This document shows, in pieces, positions 55,501 through 64,000 of a stretch of DNA of 64,000 nt. Source of the DNA: Ryuthela nishihirai (Eukaryota; Arthropoda; Arachnida; Araneae; Heptathelidae); contig JAWZYU010000013.1 of assembly GCA_038380435.1 (NCBI GenBank), forward strand, positions 60,910,946 through 60,974,945. The letters run 5' to 3'. The notes under the pieces are model-generated. The model ran no database searches and was not told the DNA's origin. It was given only the letters and a program-made list of their open reading frames with translations. The position numbers and the translations under genes were made by a program. Every line of letters begins with the position of its first letter. Within the stretch, counting starts at the first letter, position 1.

Positions 55501-55739
55501 AACTATGTGTGCAAAAGGGGAAAATTTCAGCCACAATCTCCACAGTTACCTATTCTACACACAGTCTCTATACCGCAGCCATAAAATATTGGTGAAAATA
55601 TAGATGTACATTAACGAAACCTATTTTCGATCATTACTTGGCCTAGGTCAACGTGGCACGATTGGGTACAGTTTTCGAAATACAGTCACTTACCTGTATT
55701 ACATCATTCCCTGAAGGTTGCATAATGGTCTACAGCAAC

Positions 55740-57080
55740 TGCCACCTCTTCGCCTACTACTTATATACTAAATCTTGAGAATCTTGCATCACATTCCAGC
55801 ACTAATCTGCTAACATTGATAGGCTCCATCTTCCTCGATATCTCGATATCTCTTTTCCATTCTAGCAATTTCCTGATGAAAATATTCCCCCTTGCTCATC
55901 ACTCACAGAGTCACAATTTTCCGGAAAGAAACCCAAATGAGAACGTAAGAAATATATCTTCAAAGACATAATTCCATCTCAATTTCTGATATGAGGATGT
56001 GATTGGGGAAGGGGATTGTGGAAGGTCACAAGGTTCTTGCAGTTTTCTGCTTTGTTATTCCCTAAGAAACCCTTTGACACCTGTCGAAAAGCATGCCATG
56101 CTCTCCTTCCATTACCAGTGACGATATGATCAGATACCTCATCACGTAACAGCGAGCGAATATCTGGACCGGTAAAAACACCCACTTTTATCTTTGCATC
56201 ACTAAGTCTTGAAAATTTCTCTCGAAGATACAGAAAAGTAGTTTGCGTCTGACCCATAGCCTTGACAAAAGTCTTCATGAGGGCCAACTTTATGTGTAAA
56301 GGTGACAACAAAATCTTCGTTGATTGTACCAGTGGATGATGCTGTATATTCTTCTTCCCTGGCTCCAGTGATTGCATAGAAGGCCAATTCCTATTCATAG
56401 TTTAGTGCTTTGTCTCTGCTATTCCATTCGTAAAGGAAGCAACATTCGCGAATGTTGCTTCCTTGAAATGGAGTGGAATGGAGTGGAGCCACTCCATTCC
56501 TACGAATGGAGTGGCTCGCGAATGAGTGGCTTTGTATGTCCGATTTGTAGTCGAAGCAAAAGAGCACTTTTAAGTCTGCACAAATATGATACTTGTATCA
56601 GTCATAATTTATGTATTGAAGTAATTGTTTCATATTCTCATAAGTTTCTTTCATATAAACAGCATAGCCTACTGAAACAGAAGGCAATACGTTCCCATTG
56701 TGTAGAAAGGTTTTTATACTTAATTTCGAAGAATCTATAAATAGCCTTCATTCTTCTGGAATATGTATCATGTGGAAGGATGTAAATAAACCATCAACAT
56801 CTTTGCAAACAACCAGGTTACCTACCATGGTAACGAAAATACCAGATCTTTTTGGCTGCTATGATATGCACTTACTTTCATATTTCTATCAAGGAGATTT
56901 CACTGGTGCAATCTGGATCCTTGGAGTTCTGCCTTGCTCCTTGACAGCTCTAGATCTCTAAGAAGATCATTTAACTCATTCTGCGTGATCTTGTGTGGTG
57001 AATCCGATGTTGTGGGTGTGAAGTTAGGATCTAAAGATGGTGTTTCCTGTATTCCTGTTTAACCTCCTCTTCCTCTTTAT
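55740..57080 (-). pseudogene. unrecognised arthropod-type repeat protein, left-arm copy
   Basis: On the minus strand, 56398-55979 encodes MNRNWPSMQSLEPGKKNIQH, then KILLSPLHIKLALMKTFVKA and FSRLSDAKIKVGVFTGPDIR, and RAWHAFRQVSKGFLGNNKAE. Upstream pieces in other frames include SRSKAELLGSRL-type and NNYFNT-type sequence, and a downstream piece reads EKRYRDIEED. I recall similar hypothetical proteins annotated many times in arthropod genomes, which suggests a repeat family, but know no function. An inserted pair of palindromes (56433-56515) and stops break the frame. Confidence 0.6.
56433..56515. repeat. perfect 32-bp palindrome plus 12-bp-stem hairpin (left arm)
   Basis: 56433-56464 is a perfect palindrome centred on ttcg|cgaa (half-site aaggaagcaacattcg). 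At 56488-56499 gccactccattc pairs with 56504-56515 around a 4-base loop. The same pair lies in the right arm at 61191-61273. Confidence 0.95.
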
Positions 57081-57204
57081 CCTCTTCACATCAGAATGTT
57101 CTGGTGGTTTCGGTATGGGCAGGTTTTCTCCGTGAGTCTCTGGGCGGATGGCAGACGGTATGCTGATATAATTTATTGTCTGCTTTTTATTTTTAGTAAT
57201 ATCA

Positions 57205-57540
57205 CTTCCCAGCGCAGGTATCACACAAAAGTAACAGTGACCAACGTGATTGGCTGTTCATATCATAGGAATGGCCTTGACGGGGCCTTGACCGCCCTGT
57301 CCACGGTCAGTAGGATGTTAGTAGAACCGTTGGAAACCGTTAGTAGAACCGTTTACGAAAGTAACAGTGACCAACGTGATTGGCTGTTCATATCATATAA
57401 ATGGCCTTGACGGGGCCTTGACCGCCCTGCCCACGGTCAGTAGGATGTTAGTAGAACCCACTGGAACAGCTGTTGGGAGACATATGGTAGCCTTCCCAGC
57501 GCAGGTATCACACAAAAGTAACAGTGACCAACGTGATTGG
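57205..57540. repeat. left-arm micro-duplications with SINE fragments
   Basis: aaagtaacagtgaccaacgt occurs at about 57229, 57358 and 57515. Between the copies are pieces of the 59140 SINE: acccactggaacagctgttg (about 57457) in the same orientation, and gccctgcccacggtcagtag (about 57423), which matches the opposite strand. The right arm has only one unit. Confidence 0.8.
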
Positions 57541-57960
57541 CCCGCCATATCATAGGAATAGCAAATGGCATTGACTGCCTTTTGCTGTTTAGCCAGCTGA
57601 GAAGACAAGTTGTACAACTAATACACACTATAACGGAGACCAACTCCTCTTTTGATCTCCAACCTTACACCCGAAGTGAAAAGTCGTAAACATTTTTGAT
57701 GACATGCGTTATTGCACGTTTCTGTGACACAAAAGTAACTTTAACACAAATGTAACAAAAAATGGTCTCCATTGTTTACACAAGAACGGGGTATATCGCT
57801 CACATACAGCACCCGCTTACAATATAAATGAATGGTACATAAGAAAGGGTAACTCCAGAATGATGAAGTAGCTCCCGGGTATTACATTGCGTAGAAAAAT
57901 GAAATAGTGCTATGGAATTTTATCATCTCGTTGCCTCGTACAGAGTGCGCAAGACTCAAA

Positions 57961-58062
57961 TCAGTATACACTGTATATGGAAATATCAATATACAGTGTA
58001 TACTGATATATAGATATACAGTGTATACCAATCATGATATACAGTGTATACCAATCATCAAT
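57961..58062. repeat. atacagtgtata tandem array
   Basis: Four to five copies of the self-complementary tatacactgtata / atacagtgtata at the inner edge of the left palindrome arm; the right arm has one (about 60007). Confidence 0.85.
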
Positions 58063-58840
58063 TGTCATTCCCAAATGCATAATCGTGTTTCTCTCCTCGA
58101 AATTAGTAAAAACCTCATGTTGCTTGTGCCAAATTCTGATCCTTCTATCAGCATGACGCAAAAGGAACCTTGATTCTTACGACCAGACTACCTTTTACCA
58201 TTCCTCAATGGTCCAATGTCGACGATTCTTCACCCATTGGAGAGGTGCTTTAGGATGTTTCCCTGACAACTTTGGCACTCAACATGGTCGGTGGCTATTG
58301 TCACTCATTCGCGATAAGGTCTGATATGTGGTGCATTTGGGAATGACCTTCTGCATACCAATACTTAATTCTGCTATGATTTGCCTGGTTACGGCCCATA
58401 TGTTCGTTTGAACAATTCTCACTAGTCTCCTTTGAATTCTTTCATCCACAAGGTGTTTTTGTACACAGGATCGCCGATCACTGCTAGGTTTTTGCACCAT
58501 TCTTGGTAAACTCTTGACAGTTGTGCATGAAATGCCCTGGAGAATGGCCGTTTCGGAGATTCTAGAACCAGCCTGCCTACGTCCCATAAAAATGGGTCAA
58601 AAGTCTAGCACCAACGTCATAAGATTAGCACCAACTATCATGCCATGTTCAAAGTCGCTCAGGTCACTCGATTTCGCCCATTCTGACACCCAATCCACTG
58701 CAACTGATGATCGAAAAATTGGTCTGCCTGATGTATACCGCTCACCATGGTCATGTCACATATTAGGTGTTGGAATGAACCATTATGTGTACAGGGATGA
58801 TGTACCTAATAAAATGGCAACTCAGAGTAGGTGACGTTAT
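58063..58840 (-). pseudogene. Tc1-like transposase remnant in the palindrome spacer
   Basis: On the minus strand, 58587-58279 encodes an N-terminal HTH region (MGRRQAGSRISETAILQGIS, then the VQKHLVDERIQRRLVRIVQT hinge). Further down, in other frames, come QWVKNRRHWTIEEW and HADRRIRIWHKQHEV, Tc1 catalytic-domain landmarks. It is cut off at the atacagtgtata array, so the DNAP and NPIE blocks are absent. Confidence 0.7.
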
Positions 58841-59136
58841 GTACAGTACGCAAAATCCTTCTTCAGGGTGATAATCCTATGTGTGTAGAAGCTTCAGGAA
58901 TGAATGCGCATAGGAAGTAGTTGCGCTTTTCCCATTGATCAAAGTTACAGTGTCCCTGATGGCAAAGTATGAAATTTAGCAATGTTAACTTTGGAAACAT
59001 TGAGATAGCACCAAAATTTTAATGATGGAGTTGTCGAGCATTTTTGCTCCTAGTTGAAATAGATTAATGATGGTTATGGAACACAAGGAAAAGTAGTCAA
59101 AAATAACTATTTCTGCTGTTTCAACAGCCTGATGTG
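58841..59136. other. palindrome spacer, nothing recognised
   Basis: No coding motif or repeat border seen between the Tc1-like remnant and the SINE. Confidence 0.4.
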
Positions 59137-59139
59137 TGC

Positions 59140-59525
59140 TTGTTGGTTTGGGTTGTTTTACCTCTGAGCTGCACTACTTTGCACACCATGGGCTAAATGG
59201 CCAGGTCACATTGACCCCGAAGATTCAGAGAAGGTTGGGGGAGGGGACCCACTGGAACAGCTGTTGGGAGACATATGGTAGCCTCCCGTCAAGGCCATCC
59301 AGCGTGTTCTTTAACGTGCACAGGGTATGGCTCTCCCGCACACGGGGCCACGGCTTAACGTCCCATCCGTCGGACGACGGCCTTTCCAAGCCCAACGGTT
59401 CTACTGACATCCTACTGACAGTGGGCAGGGCGGGAATTTTGCGGAGATAAATCTCAACGCTGGGACTCGAACCTGGGACCTGATTTGTGGCAAGCAGAAT
59501 ATGTCTACTAGGAAAGGTTACTTTT
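59140..59525 (-). mobile_element. tRNA-derived SINE, nearly complete
   Basis: Minus-strand element. Its head, read from about 59525 downward, has the RNA polymerase III B box GGTTCGAGTCC (59465-59475), within aggttcgagtcccagcg. The body contains a ttaacgtcccatccgtcgga block and matches the truncated copy at 41-343. A related cacacggggcc.cggcttaacgtcc block occurs, as I recall, in several animal SINE families. Confidence 0.7.
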
Positions 59526-60002
59526 TGCTTCAACTGTATCACACATGTTCCGTGGAGCGCATCCAATGAAAGGTGTTGTTGATGTTGCATGCTTCAATAA
59601 GAATATAGCAATGCTGGTTTTCGGTGATGAAAATGAACATATCATGCAGCTGCAAGTGGAGTTGACTATAAAACCCATAGCCAACGTTCGGACCTAAACA
59701 TTGTTTATTCTTCATGTAAGAGTGAGCATCATTCTTGAGTACTAACACAATGAATATTGAGAGATGGTGATTTTGCATGGGAAATATCAACAGCACATCT
59801 TGTGCTTCCGCATAACTATTTGCCACGAGATATCTGCAGACTTATCATCCCATGCATCAGTGAACGATTACACTGTAGAAAACTGAAAATGTTTCGGAAA
59901 TGAAAACACTGTTTTTTAATTAATTTCGAAGCGAGAAACACGATTACGACATTTGGGAATGACAATCGATCATTTGCTCTTGTTTGAAAATACAGGAGGC
60001 TG
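59526..60002. repeat. spacer repeat with a partner at 62150-62300
   Basis: The minus strand at about 59735-59640 (gaatgatgctcactctta, aacaatgtttaggtc, agtcaactccac, agctgcatgat) is similar to the plus strand at 62170-62290. The open frame 59826-59539 on the minus strand spans it but has no motif I know. Confidence 0.5.
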
Positions 60003-60529
60003 TTTCCATATACAGTGTATACTGATTTGAGTCTAGCGCACTCTGTACGAGGCAACGAGATGATAAAATACCATGGCACTATTGCATTTTTTTACGCAAT
60101 GTAATACCCGGGAGCTACTTCATCATTCTGGAGTTACCCTTTCTTATGTACCATTCATTTATATTGTAAGCGGGTGCTGTATGTGAGCGATATGCCCGGT
60201 TCTTGGGTAAGCAATGGAGACTATTTTTTGTTACATTTGTGGCAAAGTTACTTTTGTGTCACAGAAACGTGCAATAACGCATGTCATCAAAAATGTTTAC
60301 GACTTTTCACTTCGGGTGTAAGGTTGGAGATCAAAAGAGGAGTTGGTCTCCGTTATAGTGTGTATTAGTTGTACAACTTGTCTTCTCGGCTGGCTAAACA
60401 GCAAAAGGCAGTCAATGCCATTTGCTATTCCTATGATATGGCGGGAATTGCCCAACCACGTTGGTCACTGTTACTTTTGTGTGATACCTGCGCTGGGAAG
60501 TGATATTAGTAAAAATAAAAAGCAGACAA

Positions 60530-61890
60530 TAAATTATACCAGCATACCGTCTGCCATCCGCCCAGAGACTCACGGAGAAAACCTGCCCATACCGAAACCA
60601 CCAGAACATTCTGATGTGAAGAGGATAAAGAGGAAGAGGAGGTTGAAACAGGAATACAGGAAACACCATCTTTAGATCCTAACTTCACACCCACAACATC
60701 GGATTCACCACACAAGATCACGCAGAATGAGTTAAATGATCTTCTTAGAGATCTGGAGCTGTCAAGGAGCAAGGCAGAACTCCTAGGATCCAGATTGCAC
60801 CAGTGAAATCTCCTTGATAGAAATATGAAAGTAAGTGCATATCATAGCAGCCAAAAAGATCTGGTATTTTCGTTACCATGGTAGGTAACCTGGTTGTTTG
60901 CAAAGATGTTGATGGTTTATTTACATCCTTCCACATGATACATATTCCAGAAGAATGAAGGCTATTTATAGATTCTTCGAAATTAAGTATAAAAACCTTT
61001 CTACACAATGGGAACGTATTGCCTTCTGTTTCAGTAGGCTATGCTGTTTATATGAAAGAAACTTATGAGAATATGAAACAATTACTTCAATACATAAATT
61101 ATGACTGATACAAGTATCATATTTGTGCAGACTTAAAAGTGCTCTTTTGCTTCGACTATAAATCGGACATACAAAGCCACTCATTCGCGAGCCACTCCAT
61201 TCGTAGGAATGGAGTGGCTCCACTCCATTCCACTCCATTCCAAGGAAGCAACATTCGCGAATGTTGCTTCCTTTACGAATGGAATAGCAGAGACAAAGCA
61301 CTAAACTATATGAATAGGAATTGGCCTTCTATGCAATCACTGGAGCCAGGGAAGAAGAATATACAGCATCATCCACTGGTACAATCCACGAAGATTTTGT
61401 TGTCACCTTTACACATAAAGTTGGCCCTCATGAAGACTTTTGTCAAGACTATGGGTCAGATGCAAACTACTTTTCTGTATCTTCGAGAGAAATTTTCAAG
61501 ACTTAGTGATGCAAAGATAAAAGAGGGTGTTTTTACCGGTCCAGATATTCGCTCGCTGCTACGTGATGAGGTATCTGATCATATCGTCACTGATAATGGA
61601 AGGAGAGCATGGCATGCTTTTCGACAGGTGTCAAAGGGTTTCTTAGGGAATAACAAAGCAGAAAACTGCAAGAACCTTGTGACCTTCCACAATCCCCTTC
61701 CCCAATCACATCCTCATATCAGAAATTGAGATGGAATTATGTCTTTGAAGATATATTTCTTACGTTCTCATTTGGATTTCTTTCCGGAAAATTGTGACGC
61801 TGTGAGTGATGAGCAAGGGGGAATATTTTCATCAGGAAATTGCTACAATGGAAAAGAGATATCGAGATATCGAGGAAGATGGAGCCTATC
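60530..61890 (+). pseudogene. unrecognised arthropod-type repeat protein, right-arm copy
   Basis: Plus strand, broken frames: NELNDLLRDLELSRSKAELL (about 60727), KVSAYHSSQKD (about 60830), RLFIDSSKLSIKTFLHNGNV (about 60957-61017), YMKETYENMKQLLQYI (about 61050), CADLKV, then the long open stretch 61139-61729 with CCFLYEWNSRDKALNYMNRN and the same blocks as the left arm. After a stop come LIWISFRKIVTL and EIATMEKRYRDIEEDGAYQS (about 61840). The original protein was several hundred residues long. Unknown function. Confidence 0.6.
61191..61273. repeat. perfect 32-bp palindrome plus 12-bp-stem hairpin (right arm)
   Basis: Same pair as 56433-56515: hairpin arms 61191-61202 and 61207-61218, palindrome 61242-61273. 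Both interrupt the pseudogene, just before the LYEWNSRDK block. Confidence 0.95.
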
Positions 61891-62048
61891 AAAGTTAGCA
61901 GATTAGTGCTGGAATGTGATGCAAGATTCTCAAGATTTGGTATATAAGTAGTAGGCGAAGAGGTGGCAGTTGCTGTAGACCATTATGCAACCTTCAGCGA
62001 ATGATGTAATACAGGTAAATGACTGTATTTCGAAAACTGTACCCAATC

Positions 62049-62429
62049 AAACATTTTTGTTAACTTTCGCGTTCAGCACCTCGATTTACATAACAAATGG
62101 TTGTTTGCACTTTCGAAACTCACCAAAGGTCGAATTTTGTTGTTCAGTGTCATCTTTAGATGCATGCATACCCCAAGAGAATACAGGAATGGTGCTCACT
62201 CCTGGTTGAACAACGACCAATGTTTAGGTCATAATCGGGGAGAAAGGTCTTACAGTCAACTCCACAACACGCATAGCTGCATGATCTGTCCTTTAGCATC
62301 ACCCTAATAAATGGCATGGCCAATTCCATATGATTGCTTATAACGTGTTCATTGGATAATTCACATCAGCACCCTATCATTGGACACATTCCAAGGAATA
62401 AGTGCGATATCGTTGACGCATTAAGTCAT
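62049..62429. other. flank of the palindrome, partner of the spacer repeat
   Basis: 62150-62300 is similar to the opposite strand of 59640-59735. Otherwise unassigned. Confidence 0.4.
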
Positions 62430-64000
62430 CATCATCATCATCCTCAAGCAGCCATGGGCTGTGGAGGTCCAACCAGACCGTGAAATTTAGTTCTCCAAGC
62501 AAGTCTATCCTGAGCTACATCTACTGCATCTGGCCACTGCACACCAATTTTAACAAGGTCCTGTTTGACATTGTCTGCCCACCGCATCCTAGGTCTCCCC
62601 TTCTTTCTGAGGCCTTTAGGCACACTGTTCATAACCCTATTCGCCAATCTATAATTATTCATACGGACAACATGGCCAAACCAACAGAGTCTCTGTCTGC
62701 ACAATATGCTGCTTAAAGGAGGTTGCCAACTCCTTTGCCTAACCTCATCATTAGTTTCAAAGTTGAACCACCTAATGCCCAAGATACTGCGTAAGCATCT
62801 AGAATCAAAAGCATCAGGTTTCCTGTTATGTTGTTTACAAAGTGTCCAAATTTCACTACCATAACTAACCTTAGAAATAACCAAACTATTATACAGTCTA
62901 ATTTTAGGTCTCCCCTTCTTTCTGAGGTGTATACTACTATTTCTCTACACTCTCCATAGATTCTTAAAAGTCCCGGCAGCAATCCCTATTCGTCTGTTAA
63001 TCTCATGCCGCACATCACCATTATCTGTTACATAGCTCCCAAGAAAATTAAACTGTGACACCTGCTCAAAACTGCAACCATTCAGATTAACTCAATCACA
63101 GTCTGCCTGACCAATTTTCATCACTTCTGTTTATAACCAAACCTATTCTACTACTAGTCTCATCAACAGCTCGAATGAAAGAGTTCATCTCATCAACATC
63201 ACTTGTCAAAAGGGCTAAATCATCAGCATAATCTAAATCAGAAATTTTCGTATCTCCAGTCCATTTAAGGCCAAAATCTTTCCCTTCAAGTGAATTTCGC
63301 ATAACATAATCAATAACCAAGCTAAAGAGAAAAGGAGACAAAATGCACCCTTGTCGAACACCAGAAGTAAGGCTAAACCAATTGCTACAAGCCTTACCAA
63401 CTCTCACACACGACTCAGTGTTATTATAGAGAGCTTTCATTATGTTAACTAACTTGTCAGGTATACCATATGATCTCACAATCAACCACAAATTATGACG
63501 ATCAACAGAGTCGAAAGCCTTTTTGAAATCAACAAAGCTAGCAACCAAAGGTTTCTGAAACTCTAAACATTTCTCAAGAATCTGCCTAAGTGAAAATATC
63601 TGATCCACACATCCCCTAACACTTCTGAATCCACATTGCTCATCACGCAATTGACTGCCAACCAGATTCTTAATTCTATTAAGTACAATCATAGAAAGAA
63701 CTTTACCTGGAACAGAGAGTAGGCTGATACCCCTATAGTTATCACAAGAACTGTGATCACCTTTTTTGAAAATAGGGATAACAATAGCTCTGGTAAAATC
63801 CCTAGGAACCATGCCTTTATCATAAAAGATATTCAGAATTTCAGTCATCCAAGTGGTAACCGAAACATTCCCAGCTCTAAGCATTTCCGTAGTAATTTCA
63901 TCCACCCCTGGGGATTTATGAAGTTTAAGTTTAGAAATAGCCAAACTAACTTCAGATTGTGTTATAGGGCCAACATTAAAGCCACCAATGCATCTATCAT
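62430..64000 (-). mobile_element. RTE LINE copy, 3' part, running off the window
   Basis: Starts with the tcatcatcatcatc tail of the 3' end and extends to the window edge inside the RT. It is one of the best preserved copies here. Near 62905-62927 a 23-base piece (aggtctccccttctttctga...) from 62590 has been copied into the C-terminal region. Confidence 0.9.
62444..63965 (-). pseudogene. RTE reverse transcriptase, mostly open
   Basis: The RT frame is open from 63944 to 63096 (282 residues): KLKLHKSPGVDEITTEMLRA, FKKGDHSSCDNYRGISLLSV, GFRSVRGCVDQIFSLRQILE, SFVDFKKAFDSVDRHNLWLI, SGVRQGCILSPFLFSLVIDY and LDYADDLALLTSDVDEMN, with both catalytic Asp of the YADD box. Downstream, after a frame break at about 63120 and the small 62905 copy insertion, the C-terminal part is open from 62884 to 62444 (SYGSEIWTLCKQ, RLCWFGHVVRMNNYRL, RPRMRWADNVKQDLVKIGVQ). 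The N-terminal endonuclease lies outside the window. Confidence 0.88.

Larger units (their letters stand above)
55660..57983 (+). repeat. large palindrome, left arm (2.3 kb)
   Basis: Reverse complement of 60003-62048, with high identity along its whole length from gattgggtacagttttcgaa at the outer end to ctgtatatggaaa at the inner end. It is about 280 bases longer than the right arm because of a micro-duplication at about 57205-57540 containing SINE fragments. Outside both tips the sequences differ. Confidence 0.92.
60003..62048 (-). repeat. large palindrome, right arm (2.0 kb)
   Basis: Partner of 55660-57983; see that entry. Similarity between the spacer-facing flanks continues weakly a little further inward (58058-58110 against about 59925-59975, both with acacgatta..catttgggaatgacaa). 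Confidence 0.92.

Noticed and set aside
57961..58062. CRISPR-like array
   Set aside because: Short self-complementary tandem repeats without spacers of constant length, in eukaryotic DNA.
59465..59475. tRNA gene
   Set aside because: A B box is present but there is no cloverleaf, acceptor stem or anticodon arm; it is the head of a SINE.

Overview
The window looks like intergenic and intronic DNA from an arthropod, most likely an insect. This is inferred from the mobile elements: RTE-type and R1/LOA-type LINEs, a CR1-like LINE, several decayed Tc1-like transposons, hAT-, Tc1- and piggyBac-type MITEs, a tRNA-derived SINE and a Polinton/Maverick. No rRNA, tRNA, CRISPR array or bacterial gene is visible. 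One host exon is convincing: an exon of an axonemal dynein heavy chain on the minus strand (42768-42966), with both splice sites. Nearly everything else is transposon, mostly broken.

Layout. 1-5353: two RTE LINE copies; the first carries a SINE and an internal inversion. 5354-9138: three Tc1-like remnants, one (7867-9138) with clear terminal inverted repeats and a TA duplication. 10077-13085: a decayed CR1-like LINE split by a Tc1-like element (11504-12721). 13086-36660: a nest. A full-length RTE on the minus strand (about 3.6 kb once its pieces are added) was invaded by a 13.3 kb Polinton (13181-26502, 6-bp target duplication) and by a 6.6 kb R1/LOA-group LINE (28421-35035, exact 14-bp target duplication). 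36661-46225: AT-rich DNA with a piggyBac-like MITE, a Tc1-like relic, an RTE fragment and the dynein exon. 46226-50313: another long RTE copy, carrying a hAT MITE, a 168-bp tandem duplication and a small minisatellite. 50314-55659: mostly unassigned, with two LTR/primer-binding-site-like spots. 55660-62048: a large palindrome with arms of about 2.0 to 2.3 kb around a 2.0 kb spacer; each arm holds the same unrecognised pseudogene. 62430-64000: a minus-strand RTE copy running off the end.

The Polinton is the most complex unit. DNA polymerase B lies on the plus strand. A compact minus-strand block holds, in reading order, two genes with PC4-like motifs, an integrase with a chromodomain, a capsid-like protein, a glycine-rich structural-type protein, a cysteine protease, a packaging-type ATPase and two small ORFs. 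Three of these genes meet at ATGA-type overlaps, as in a virus genome. All the large genes carry stops or frameshifts, the protease is short, and no gene of major-capsid size is visible, so this copy is inactive.

No mobile element here appears to have all its genes intact. The nesting, target duplications and one natural empty-site comparison allow much of the order of events to be read directly.
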